Shown here one piece after another: positions 16,032-26,979 of a stretch of 39,096 nucleotides of DNA; position 1 is the first letter of the stretch, and every line of letters begins with the position of its first letter. This stretch comes from Pseudomonadota bacterium (GTDB lineage Bacteria > Pseudomonadota > Alphaproteobacteria > Acetobacterales > Acetobacteraceae). Under the pieces are notes generated by a model. The model had not been told where the DNA came from. It worked only from the letters and a program-made list of their open reading frames with translations, and made no database searches. The stretch lies in contig JAJXWD010000025.1 in the NCBI GenBank assembly GCA_021781835.1, forward strand, positions 1 through 39,096. The letters are read 5' to 3'. Position numbers and translations under genes: made by a program.

Positions 16032-17087
16032 TCAAGCCGCCGAATTTGTCAAAACCTCATCAAGAAATTCGTTCAGCTTATCTGCGGTCTCGAATAGACG
16101 GCTCTCACCTTGCAGCGATTCAAAAATTTTGCGGAGCAGCATTTTATCGACTGAAATCATTTTATTTGGCGGATGCTGAAAACCCTTATCTAAAAACAAT
16201 TCTCTCCTCTTGCTGGCAAGCACTGTGCCTAGACCATTTTCAACGATAATAGCATATTCTCTTTGATAAAACTCGTAACTTAAGCCGCCCCGAGGCCCTT
16301 GATATGCGATAATAAAGTGTCTTGGCCAGGCATTAATATCCTCCTCGCTCCAATTGGAACAGATGTCATCAGGTCGCCAATGTTTGATTCGACTCCGCTC
16401 TTCGTTAGAAAGAGTCGGTACTTCCCTAGAGTTATCCTCTTCGATAAGGTTTGAAGCTGCGTTGTCACGATCCTCCACATCGGGTGTTGTTGATGAAAAC
16501 ACAAAACCAACTCCTCTGAACTTGTCGGGATCGGTGCAGACTATGCTCAGCAGAGAACTATCTAAGTTATCGAGGGGCTTGTCGTCGATTCGGCGCTGCC
16601 CGTGCGAGCGTCTGTTCCATCTGACTTCGGCCTCTGAAAGTGCCTGATCATCAACCTTCTGAGATCGTCTCCAAATTTGTTCAAACCACTTGGCGGCGGC
16701 TTTATAGGCAACACTATCGACGGCGTGGAACGATCCTGCTTCGATCAGGTCCGCTGGAGGGCCAAATCCAATTCCATTACTGGATGCGTTAGCCGACGTT
16801 ATCACTACTCCTTGGCCCGACAAATAGACTTTTGCGTGGAGGTTTTTTAAATGTTTCAAGCCCGTGTTGTTTGGCGCGCCTAGCGCGCGCAGTTCGTTCG
16901 GGTTCGTTGCCCCCATGCTGATATCGCACATGATTCTGGCGTCGTTGATACGGGCAGTCTGGCTAGAAAATAGAAATTGTGCAGCACCATTTCCCCAAAA
17001 GGCTACCGCACAACGAATATCGCTCCCCAGGAGAATCATACTAATTTTGTTCTGAAGATCGAGACCAGTCAAGAAATACGCAGACAC
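16032..17087 (-). CDS. PLD-like (phospholipase D superfamily) protein
   Basis: 351 residues. The N-terminal 110 residues form a single PLD-type half: a strand-loop 'IRCAVAFWGNGAAQFLF', then NLHAKVYLSGQGVVITSANASSNG with His84, Lys86, Ser98 and Asn100. The usual HxKxxxxD signature has Gly91 where Asp is expected, while the His, Lys and S-x-N are kept. Bacterial PLD-like nucleases with one motif work as dimers. The remaining 240 residues are not recognised and contain an acidic segment (EEDNSREVPTLSNEERS) and a 'HFIIAYQGPRGGLSYEFYQR' region. It stands alone within the defence cluster, so a nuclease effector is plausible but unproven. It is less GC-rich than the core genes. Confidence 0.65.
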   Translation of the reverse strand: MSAYFLTGLDLQNKISMILLGSDIRCAVAFWGNGAAQFLFSSQTARINDARIMCDISMGATNPNELRALGAPNNTGLKHLKNLHAKVYLSGQGVVITSANASSNGIGFGPPADLIEAGSFHAVDSVAYKAAAKWFEQIWRRSQKVDDQALSEAEVRWNRRSHGQRRIDDKPLDNLDSSLLSIVCTDPDKFRGVGFVFSSTTPDVEDRDNAASNLIEEDNSREVPTLSNEERSRIKHWRPDDICSNWSEEDINAWPRHFIIAYQGPRGGLSYEFYQREYAIIVENGLGTVLASKRRELFLDKGFQHPPNKMISVDKMLLRKIFESLQGESRLFETADKLNEFLDEVLTNSAA

Positions 17088-17214
17088 GCCACTTTACCTT
17101 TCCAGTTTGTTTCGAGACTCGGCAGTTAAAACACTCTTTATAGCGCTGAACAGAGAAACCGTGACTGAGATCACTCCGCAATCTGTCCATTTTCCATGGG
17201 TTCCAAAAGCGGAA

Positions 17215-17400
17215 TTACGCAGCATAGTACTCGATCTGATTACACCAGTCGATTGTGGCCTCGGCGGATGCGCTGTTAGCACGCTGATGCCGTGCCTCGA
17301 ACGTATTGCCGTTATTATCGCGATGGTAGGTCGAATCATTCTGCCAGCCATTTCCGGCCCTGCCGGCGGCGTTCAGCTGGGAACAGCCATATATCATCAC
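17215..17400 (-). CDS. Possible small protein, unknown
   Basis: A 61-codon frame starts at ATG 17400 (ATGATG). The predicted peptide is polar, with balanced composition (GNGWQNDSTYHRDNNGNTFE, then an Ala/Glu-containing helix), unlike the Arg/Pro/Ala-rich products of chance frames in this window. No strong ribosome site and no family are recognised. A competing frame on the opposite strand (17107-17421) is judged less likely. Confidence 0.3.
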   Translation of the reverse strand: MMIYGCSQLNAAGRAGNGWQNDSTYHRDNNGNTFEARHQRANSASAEATIDWCNQIEYYAA

Positions 17401-17497
17401 AGCAGAACGGGTCGGCCATAAAACACTGATTGAGCTTTCTATTTCAGGCCAGCCGCCCGTTCCTTCACGATGAACACCTCCCCCGAAAGGACCTCAC

Positions 17498-17602
17498 ATG
17501 TTTAATTTTGTCGGCTGGCTGGTCGTCACAGGCTTCGTGCTCTACGGCCTGGCCAAATTCCTCTGCGACCACGTCGTCATGGGCAAACGGGCAACCGCTT
17601 GA
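17498..17602 (+). CDS. Small single-span membrane protein
   Basis: A 34-residue frame starts at ATG 17498, with AAAGGA 8-13 bases upstream. Residues 4-23 (FVGWLVVTGFVLYGLAKFLC) form one hydrophobic helix, followed by a short basic tail (MGKRATA). A rho-independent terminator follows 50 bases later. The combination of ribosome site, hydrophobic core and own terminator supports a real gene. Function unknown. Confidence 0.55.
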   Translation: MFNFVGWLVVTGFVLYGLAKFLCDHVVMGKRATA

Positions 17603-17651
17603 CCCGTCTGCCTCCCAACGCCCCCTAAAATCCCCCCCATCTCACCCCAAT

Positions 17652-17676
17652 GCCCGGCCTCAGCGCCGGGCTTTTT
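17652..17676 (+). terminator. Rho-independent terminator, copy 1
   Basis: GCCCGGC (17652-17658) and GCCGGGC (17665-17671) form a stem with loop CTCAGC, followed by five T. It closes the small membrane-protein transcript and lies 20 bases before the DUF6878 gene. The same hairpin, loop included, recurs at 20855-20880. Confidence 0.85.
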
Positions 17677-17695
17677 CGTTTCAAGGAAGCACATC

Positions 17696-18030
17696 ATGAC
17701 CCTAACCCCCGAACCTTCCCCCGCACAGGCGACCACACCTCTCGTCCCCTCCACCACCCCCTTTGACTTTAACAAAGCCGCCATCTTCACGGCGCTGGAA
17801 GCCGCCGGCATCACCCAGATCACCGTCACCTTCGATGGCTATGGCGATTCCGGCCAGATCGAGGGCATCTCCGCCAGCATCGGCGAGGCCCCCACCCAGA
17901 TGCCCGATTGCATGGTCGAGACCCTGGGCATCGCCTGGCCGCAAACCGAACCGGCGTTCTCCAGCCTTAGCCTCGCCACCGCCGTGGAGAACCTGGCCTA
18001 TGACGTGCTGGCCCAGACCCATTGCGGCTG
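17696..18030 (+). pseudogene. DUF6878 family gene, 5' part, interrupted by a group II intron
   Basis: ATG 17696 (AAGGA site 10 bases upstream) opens a frame encoding FDFNKAAIFTALEAAGITQI, 'TVTFDGYGDSGQIEGISA' and AVENLAYDVLAQTHCGW, features of DUF6878, a family seen on alphaproteobacterial plasmids and ICEs. At base 18030 the gene is cut, and it continues in frame at 20318. The frame read into the intron stops at 18169 and gives about 45 foreign residues. The intron is antisense to the gene and cannot be spliced from its mRNA, so the gene should be inactive. Activity of the family is unknown. Confidence 0.75.
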
Positions 18031-18092
18031 GTGGAGTAGGGATAAGGCGCTTCACCCTGTTGCCAGGGCAAGTTTCCTCATCCCTCTCGCCG

Positions 18093-18126
18093 AACCGGAC
18101 GTGCGAGTTTCCCTGCATCCGGCTCT
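18093..18126 (-). ncRNA. Group II intron domain V
   Basis: The 34 bases read on the minus strand start GAGCCGGATG, have a GAAA tetraloop and end CGTCCGGTTC. The arms GAGCCGGA/TCCGGTTC pair over 8 positions (one G-T), and the catalytic AGC triad is present. It lies 30 bases past the maturase stop, as expected; domain VI follows between it and 18031. The ribozyme active site looks intact. Confidence 0.88.
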
Positions 18127-18155
18127 CTATGTACGGCTAACGCCGCAGGTGGACC

Positions 18156-19682
18156 TCATAACTGGCTGAGGCTGTGGAATGTTGACCAGAATTGCTTGGC
18201 TCCCGGTAGGAACCATTTGTCTGGTTCGGCATTCCATCCGTTCGGTATGTGTATGCCCCGGTTGGGGTAGTGCGATGTCCCGCCTTCCTGGAAGGAGTCG
18301 ATCATGATGGTGCCTTCACACCATCGCAGTCGCTTCCCCCGCGTATTTCCGGAGAATCGGCGACGTAACGTAGGCCACGCCGTCTTGGGGTGTTTCTTCC
18401 GGATCCAGCGTCCGACGCGTTGCCTCATCCACCAGTCGAGACCTGAGAAGTCTCGGTAGGCTTTGGTGGCGTAGCGATAGTAGTTCCGCCAACCACGGAT
18501 GATGGGATTGAGCATGCCGATGAGGCGGGCAAGAGGTTCACCCGAGGGCATTCCTCTTACCTTTTCCTTGATCTTGTAGCGCAGGTCCTTAAGCTTGCTC
18601 TTCGGAATGAAGAGGTTTCCGATCATTCTTCCTGTTCGGTAGCTCTTCGTCTGCACGACCCGATAGCCGAGAAAGACATAGCCTTCCTCGACTGCCGTGA
18701 TCCGGGTTTTCTCCATCGACAATTCCATGCGCAGTTCCCGTCGGAGGAACTCCGCCAACGCCTGTTTTTCGGCTTCCGCTTGCTCGTACGTTCCTTCGAC
18801 GTAGACGACGAAGTCGTCCGCGTATCGCACCGAACAGAACGTCGGTCGTCCTCTTTTCCGATCATAGTATCGGCGGTAAAGCGGCGTTTTTGGCGCTTCC
18901 CGAGGACGGCCAGACCATCGTCCGTACCGCTCGTCGATGGCCGTCAGATAGACATTGGCCAGCAACGGCGACACGATGCCACCCTGCGGAGTGCCCGTCT
19001 GGGGATGGCGGACGGTGCCTTCGGCCATGATGCCAGCTTTCAGAAATGCGAGGATCAGCCGCAGGACTTTGTGGTCCTTGATGCGGCATCTTACCCGCTC
19101 CATCAGCACATGATGGTCGATGGCGTCGAAACACCCTCTAATGTCACCTTCGATCACATAGCGGAACAGAGATGGTCCAGCCGGATTTGGGTGCATCTTG
19201 CTCTGGGCGATAGCCAGCGCGTCATGGGTGCTTCGACCGGGCCTGAACCCATAGGAGGTTGGATAAAAATCCGCCTCGAATATAGGTTCGAGAACAAGCT
19301 TCAGGGACATTTGCACCAGTCGGTCGCGGAGCGTGGGGATACCGAGCGGCCTCATTTTCCCCGGTTTGCCCGACTTCGGAATGAACCGCTGCCGCACAGG
19401 TTCAGGAGAGAATGTGCCGTTACGAAGTTCCTCCCGGATGTCCGATAGAAACCGCGCCACACCGCCGGTACGCTCTTCGACCTTTTGTCGCGTCACGCCG
19501 TCTGTGCCTGGCGTTTGGCTGCCCCGATTCCGGGACATCTTTTGCCAGGCGAACTCAAGCGTTCTGCAATCACACACGATATTGAACAAATCCGCGAACA
19601 CCTTGTCGGGGTCCGCGGTACTCCACCGATACAGCTTGCGCTGCATGTCGGGGACAAACGCGATATTCACCGCGTCGGCCAT
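18156..19682 (-). CDS. ltrA: Group II intron reverse transcriptase/maturase
   Basis: The start chosen is ATG 19682 (MADAVNIAFVPDMQRKLYRW), because AGGGGGTGG precedes it; ATG 19730 is in frame but lacks a ribosome site. 508 residues. RT motifs: 'RFIPKSGKPGKMRPLGIPTL' (RT2), TSYGFRPGRSTHDAL, YVIEGDIRGCFDAIDH (motif A), GTPQGGIVSPLLANVYL (motif B), CSVRYADDFVVYVEG (motif C), 'LSMEKTRITAVEEGYVFLGY'. The maturase X domain follows: GMLNPIIRGWRNYYRYATKA. No HNH endonuclease motif is seen at the C-terminus, so mobility would rely on replication forks rather than on cutting the bottom strand. It makes the RNP that splices and reinserts the intron. All catalytic residues are intact. Confidence 0.92.
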   Translation of the reverse strand: MADAVNIAFVPDMQRKLYRWSTADPDKVFADLFNIVCDCRTLEFAWQKMSRNRGSQTPGTDGVTRQKVEERTGGVARFLSDIREELRNGTFSPEPVRQRFIPKSGKPGKMRPLGIPTLRDRLVQMSLKLVLEPIFEADFYPTSYGFRPGRSTHDALAIAQSKMHPNPAGPSLFRYVIEGDIRGCFDAIDHHVLMERVRCRIKDHKVLRLILAFLKAGIMAEGTVRHPQTGTPQGGIVSPLLANVYLTAIDERYGRWSGRPREAPKTPLYRRYYDRKRGRPTFCSVRYADDFVVYVEGTYEQAEAEKQALAEFLRRELRMELSMEKTRITAVEEGYVFLGYRVVQTKSYRTGRMIGNLFIPKSKLKDLRYKIKEKVRGMPSGEPLARLIGMLNPIIRGWRNYYRYATKAYRDFSGLDWWMRQRVGRWIRKKHPKTAWPTLRRRFSGNTRGKRLRWCEGTIMIDSFQEGGTSHYPNRGIHIPNGWNAEPDKWFLPGAKQFWSTFHSLSQL

Positions 19683-20317
19683 TGAGCCACCCCCTGCCTG
19701 CACGCTGTATCCACTGCCTCCCTTCGCCATGTGGACGGCTTTCCCGTCCTCGGACTACTATGGAGGCTCCGCCCCCTGCCACCGCGTTCATCGGTCGCTT
19801 CGATCATCCGCGCACGCCGAATTCCGGGGTGCGTGGGAGCGACGGCAAGGTTCTCAGGTTCCGTCCGTGGTCTTTTATCCGCTGTAGGAGCCGACTCTAC
19901 CCCGTGTGGAATCCGGCCTCCGAGCCCCACAGTCTCGCTCGCAGGCTGACGTTCGGTTTCCCGTCCATCTCCAACCGCCATTTTCCAGAGCGGCTTAGCA
20001 CTCCACCGGCCTTGCGGCCGACCCGCCCACTTCCGCGTTGGCGGGGTCCATCTTCTACCGGGGCTTCTACCATCGGTTCGGTTTTCCCTCTCCTTGGCGG
20101 ACTCGCTTGCCGAATCGGTCACAAGGGCGGAAGTCCCCCACCATTCAGCTTTAACGGGTTCTGCTGATTTATGACTTACCGGAAGCACCCGGTTCGTCTC
20201 ACCCGTTCGCTTGTCGCCATGCTCTGTGTTGCATGACGTGCTGGGTCTTTCACCCCGCAAGATCACTGACAGCTTTGAAATGAAACCCCTCCTTTCTTCA
20301 TTTACTACCTGACGCAC

Positions 20318-20432
20318 GGAGAATAACGAGGGCGCCTATGGCGACATCATCTTCGACACCGCCGCGCGCACGATCACGCTCGACTACAATGAGCGTTTCA
20401 CCAGCTCCGAAAATTTCACCCATGTCTTGTGA
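20318..20432 (+). pseudogene. DUF6878 family gene, 3' part
   Basis: Continuation of the gene that starts at 17696. From base 20319 the frame reads Glu-Asn-Asn-Glu-Gly-Ala-Tyr-Gly, then 'DIIFDTAARTITLDYNERF' and a stop at 20430-20432. The segment matches the conserved C-terminus of DUF6878. The downstream DUF6915 gene begins 10 bases later, so in the uninterrupted ancestor the two formed an operon. Confidence 0.75.
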
Positions 20433-20442
20433 GGAGACCACC

Positions 20443-20802
20443 ATGGGACATTGCTATCACCACGCCCTGTCTTCCGTGCGCAAATGGGGTGGCGTGGCCG
20501 AGGATTACCTGCCCCTGCACCAATGGTTTGACGAATCCAAGGAGATCACCGCGGATTTCCGCCACCGCGCACTGCGCCACCACGCCCAGGGCATTTTCGA
20601 GCTGGAGCGGCGCTTTGGCGCCACCATCACCCTCTCCACCGGCCGGGTGGTGCCGGTGCGGCTGATTGGCGAGCAGCATGTGATGGAGGATCTGGGCTTC
20701 ATCCCCAGCTTCGCCGACTGGGTGCGGTGCATCCGGCCCGAAGCCTGGATGGGCCGGGCGCAGCCCATCCACAAGCTGGTCGACCCTTTTGCTGCCCCCT
20801 GA
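20443..20802 (+). CDS. DUF6915 family protein
   Basis: ATG 20443 follows GAGGAGA (20431-20437); the frame is open upstream, but there it is only a shadow of the DUF6878 tail. 119 residues: MGHCYHHALSSVRKWGG, YLPLHQWFDESKEITADFRH, 'ALRHHAQGIFELERRFG', then VPVRLIGEQHVMEDLGFIPS and W-rich IRPEAWMGR. These are hallmark segments of DUF6915, a plasmid/ICE-associated family rich in conserved His and Trp. No activity is known. The intron insertion upstream may have separated this gene from its original promoter. Confidence 0.8.
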   Translation: MGHCYHHALSSVRKWGGVAEDYLPLHQWFDESKEITADFRHRALRHHAQGIFELERRFGATITLSTGRVVPVRLIGEQHVMEDLGFIPSFADWVRCIRPEAWMGRAQPIHKLVDPFAAP

Positions 20803-20854
20803 TTCTGTTCCTCCGGCGCCCGCATGCGCCGGGTGGATGTCATCCCAACCCGAT

Positions 20855-20880
20855 GCCCGGCCTCAGCGCCGGGCTTTTTT
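20855..20880 (+). terminator. Rho-independent terminator, copy 2
   Basis: GCCCGGC (20855-20861), loop CTCAGC and GCCGGGC (20868-20874), followed by six T. It ends the DUF6915 transcript. The hairpin is base-for-base the same as at 17652-17671. Confidence 0.85.
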
Positions 20881-20895
20881 ATTCAGGAGCCCCCC

Positions 20896-20982
20896 ATGGT
20901 TCACGACACTGCACATATCCCGTGCCGGCTTGGCACGGGCAAACCCTCCAGCCTCCGGTTTGATGGAGGCCATGATGCCTGA
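20896..20982 (+). CDS. Possible 28-codon leader peptide
   Basis: ATG 20896 has a good AGGAG site 7-11 bases upstream and opens a 28-codon frame that ends at 20980-20982. This overlaps the start region of the next gene (ATG 20972/20975). The peptide has no recognisable motif. The arrangement suggests translational coupling, but a chance frame cannot be excluded. Confidence 0.3.
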   Translation: MVHDTAHIPCRLGTGKPSSLRFDGGHDA

Positions 20983-21613
20983 GATCATCGAAACTACTGT
21001 TTACCACCTTGATGAACTCACCGATCCGGCCAAGGACAAGGCCCGCGCCTGGTACCGTGACGGCGTCGCCTCGGAAGACTGGTATGAGTTCGTCTTTGAG
21101 GATTTTGAGACGATTGCCTCCCTCCTGGGTCTGGAGCTTAAAACCCAGACCATCCGCCTGTATGGCGGCGGGACACGCCAGCAGCCGTGCCTTTATTTCA
21201 GGGGCTTCTGGTCACAGGGCGACGGCGCCTGTTTTGAGGGATTTTACCGCTACAAAGCGGGCGCCAGGCAGGCGATTCTAAGCCATGCGCCGACAGAGAC
21301 CGAGTTGCACGCCATCGCCGACAGGCTGCAAAACATCCAACGGCGCAATTTCTACCGGGTCACCGCCGACGTCACCCACCGGGGGCGCTATTGCCACGAA
21401 TATTCCATGGACATCGAGGTTACACGCGGCGGCCGACCGGCTGTGGCCGCGGCAGACGAGGAGGGCATCGCCGAGGCAACGCGGGACCTGGCCCGCTGGC
21501 TCTACCGCCAGCTGGAGCGCGAATATGAGTACCAGACCTCTGACGAGGTCATCGATGAGGCGATCATGGCCAATGGGTATACCTTCACCCTAGATGGGAG
21601 GCGGTTTGGGTAA
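20972..21613 (+). CDS. Antitoxin-like accessory protein (plasmid/ICE family)
   Basis: The start is ATG 20972 or 20975 with GGAGG at 20965-20969; 213 residues from the first. It begins PEIIETTVYHLDELTDPAKD and continues ARAWYRDGVASEDWYEFVFE. Later segments are 'YFRGFWSQGDGACFEGFYRY', HRGRYCHEYSMDIEV and a C-terminal ARWLYRQLEREYEYQTSDE. Proteins with this N-terminus are often labelled as antitoxin of a toxin-antitoxin stability system, but this is a database habit and no toxin gene is adjacent. It is all-soluble, acidic and typical of plasmid/ICE accessory clusters with DUF932, DUF6878 and DUF6915. True role unknown. Confidence 0.65.
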   Translation: MMPEIIETTVYHLDELTDPAKDKARAWYRDGVASEDWYEFVFEDFETIASLLGLELKTQTIRLYGGGTRQQPCLYFRGFWSQGDGACFEGFYRYKAGARQAILSHAPTETELHAIADRLQNIQRRNFYRVTADVTHRGRYCHEYSMDIEVTRGGRPAVAAADEEGIAEATRDLARWLYRQLEREYEYQTSDEVIDEAIMANGYTFTLDGRRFG

Positions 21614-21909
<296 letters not shown>

Positions 21910-21928
21910 TCAGGGGTCTGCGCGGCGG

Positions 21929-21957
21929 CTTATAGGGGGTGCTTTTGCGATATGCAA
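21929..21957 (-). promoter_or_regulatory. Promoter of tRNA-Ser
   Basis: Read on the minus strand: TTGCAT (21957-21952), 17-base spacer, TATAAG (21934-21929). The start of transcription would fall about 10-15 bases before the mature tRNA 5' end. Good match to the sigma-70 consensus. Confidence 0.7.
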
Positions 21958-21989
21958 CAGCCCTCCGGCGGGGCAAGCGCGAATCGCCA

Positions 21990-22017
21990 TTGACACGAGC
22001 CCCCGTCTCGCTATAAC
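21990..22017 (+). promoter_or_regulatory. Promoter of rplU-rpmA
   Basis: TTGACA (21990-21995), 16-base spacer and TATAAC (22012-22017), a nearly perfect sigma-70 promoter. It would leave a 5' leader of about 60 bases before the rplU ATG, room for autogenous control. Confidence 0.75.
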
Positions 22018-22083
22018 GCGCCACTCACGCGGCTGGGGTGACTTGGCCGCGGCTTCAATTTTGTCGAGACCAGGATAGTACCC

Positions 22084-22398
22084 ATGTTCGCAGTCATCCG
22101 CACCGGCGGCAAGCAATACCGCGTCACGCAAGACGCGGTGCTGAAGGTTGAGAAGCTCGAGGCGGAAGCCGGCAGCACGGTCACCTTCACCGATGTTCTC
22201 GCCGTTGGCGGTGAGGGCGCTCTCAAGCTCGGTGCCCCCACCGTGGCTGGCGCTTCCGTCACCGCCACCGTCATTGCCCAGGACCGCCTGGACAAGGTCA
22301 TCATCTTCAAGAAGCGCCGCCGGCAGAACAGCCGCCGCAAGAACGGCCACCGCCAGCACGTGACCGTGCTGCGCATCGCTTCCATCACCGCGGCGTAA
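22084..22398 (+). CDS. rplU: 50S ribosomal protein L21
   Basis: This 104-residue protein has the complete L21 signature: [20 protein letters not shown] at the start and the basic '[20 protein letters not shown]' near the end. L21 binds 23S rRNA in the large subunit. It is followed 15 bases later by rpmA, the nearly universal partner, with a strong promoter upstream. It marks the start of the core chromosome in this window. Confidence 0.97.
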   Translation: MFAVIRTGGKQYRVTQDAVLKVEKLEAEAGSTVTFTDVLAVGGEGALKLGAPTVAGASVTATVIAQDRLDKVIIFKKRRRQNSRRKNGHRQHVTVLRIASITAA

Positions 22399-22413
22399 GG
22401 CAGGAGCACTGAA

Positions 22414-22683
22414 ATGGCACATAAGAAAGCAGGCGGTTCGTCCCGCAACGGTCGCGATACCGAGGGCCGGCGCCTTGGCGTCAAGAAGTCGGGCGGCCAG
22501 GCGGTCGTGGCCGGCAACATCATCATCCGCCAGCGCGGCACCAAGGTGAAGCCCGGCCTCAATGTCGGCCTCGGCCGCGACCACACCATCTTCGCGCTGA
22601 CCGAGGGCGTGGTGAAGTTCGAGCGCAAAGCCGATGACCGCGTGCATGTGTCGGTTGTGCCGGTGGCTTTGGCCGCCGAATAA
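22414..22683 (+). CDS. rpmA: 50S ribosomal protein L27
   Basis: 89 residues starting [20 protein letters not shown], the highly conserved N-terminal tail of L27 that reaches the peptidyl-transferase centre, and continuing [20 protein letters not shown]. There is no cleavable N-terminal extension of the Firmicutes type. AGGAG precedes the ATG. Co-transcribed with rplU, with a terminator after it. Confidence 0.97.
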   Translation: MAHKKAGGSSRNGRDTEGRRLGVKKSGGQAVVAGNIIIRQRGTKVKPGLNVGLGRDHTIFALTEGVVKFERKADDRVHVSVVPVALAAE

Positions 22684-24869
<2,186 letters not shown>

Positions 24870-24917
24870 AAGTCCTCTCCCGCAAGGGTTTGAAATTATT
24901 AAAAATTTTTGCGGGGC

Positions 24918-24947
24918 TTGGGGAGCTTTTTATAAAAAGCTCCCCAA
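24918..24947. repeat. Perfect 30-base palindrome, copy A
   Basis: A perfect inverted repeat with arms TTGGGGAGCTTTTTA and its complement; the core is CTTTTTATAAAAAG. It lies 50 bases after the proB stop, between convergent genes, and gives a T-run on both strands, so it can act as a bidirectional terminator. Confidence 0.8.
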
Positions 24948-24982
24948 AAACGTTTGATAATGTCAGGGTTTTGGGTCTGCTC

Positions 24983-25010
24983 GTGGACCCTTTTTATAAA
25001 AAGGGTCCAC
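24983..25010. repeat. Perfect 28-base palindrome, copy B
   Basis: A perfect inverted repeat with arms GTGGACCCTTTTTA and its complement. It has the same CTTTTTATAAAAAG core as copy A but different outer arms, as if the core is fixed and the arms co-vary. It lies 30 bases beyond the DUF1489 stop and probably terminates that minus-strand transcript. Confidence 0.8.
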
Positions 25011-25039
25011 ACCCCCAAAAATTTTTATAAATTTTTCAG

Positions 25040-26979
<1,940 letters not shown>

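Larger units (their letters stand above)
18031..20317 (-). mobile_element. Group II intron, inserted antisense in the DUF6878 gene
   Basis: On the minus strand the element starts with GTGCGTCAGG (5' end at 20317, the canonical GUGYG start), carries a maturase gene and a textbook domain V, and ends in AC at 18031. Joining 18030 to 20318 restores the uninterrupted reading frame of the host gene (Cys-Gly-Trp-Glu-Asn-Asn), which fixes both ends. The length is 2287 bases. The 5' third (about 19683-20317) holds the ribozyme domains I-III. The host gene reads on the opposite strand, so splicing would need antisense transcription. Confidence 0.88.

Noticed and set aside
17107-17421. 104-codon plus-strand frame
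   Set aside because: Overlaps a better-composed minus-strand frame; no ribosome site; Pro/Ile-rich without a family.
18031-18169. Extension of the DUF6878 frame into the intron
   Set aside because: The last 45 codons are intron sequence including domain V; not part of the original protein.
19667-20317. Minus-strand frame of 216 codons before the maturase
   Set aside because: It covers the structured ribozyme part of the group II intron, not a gene.
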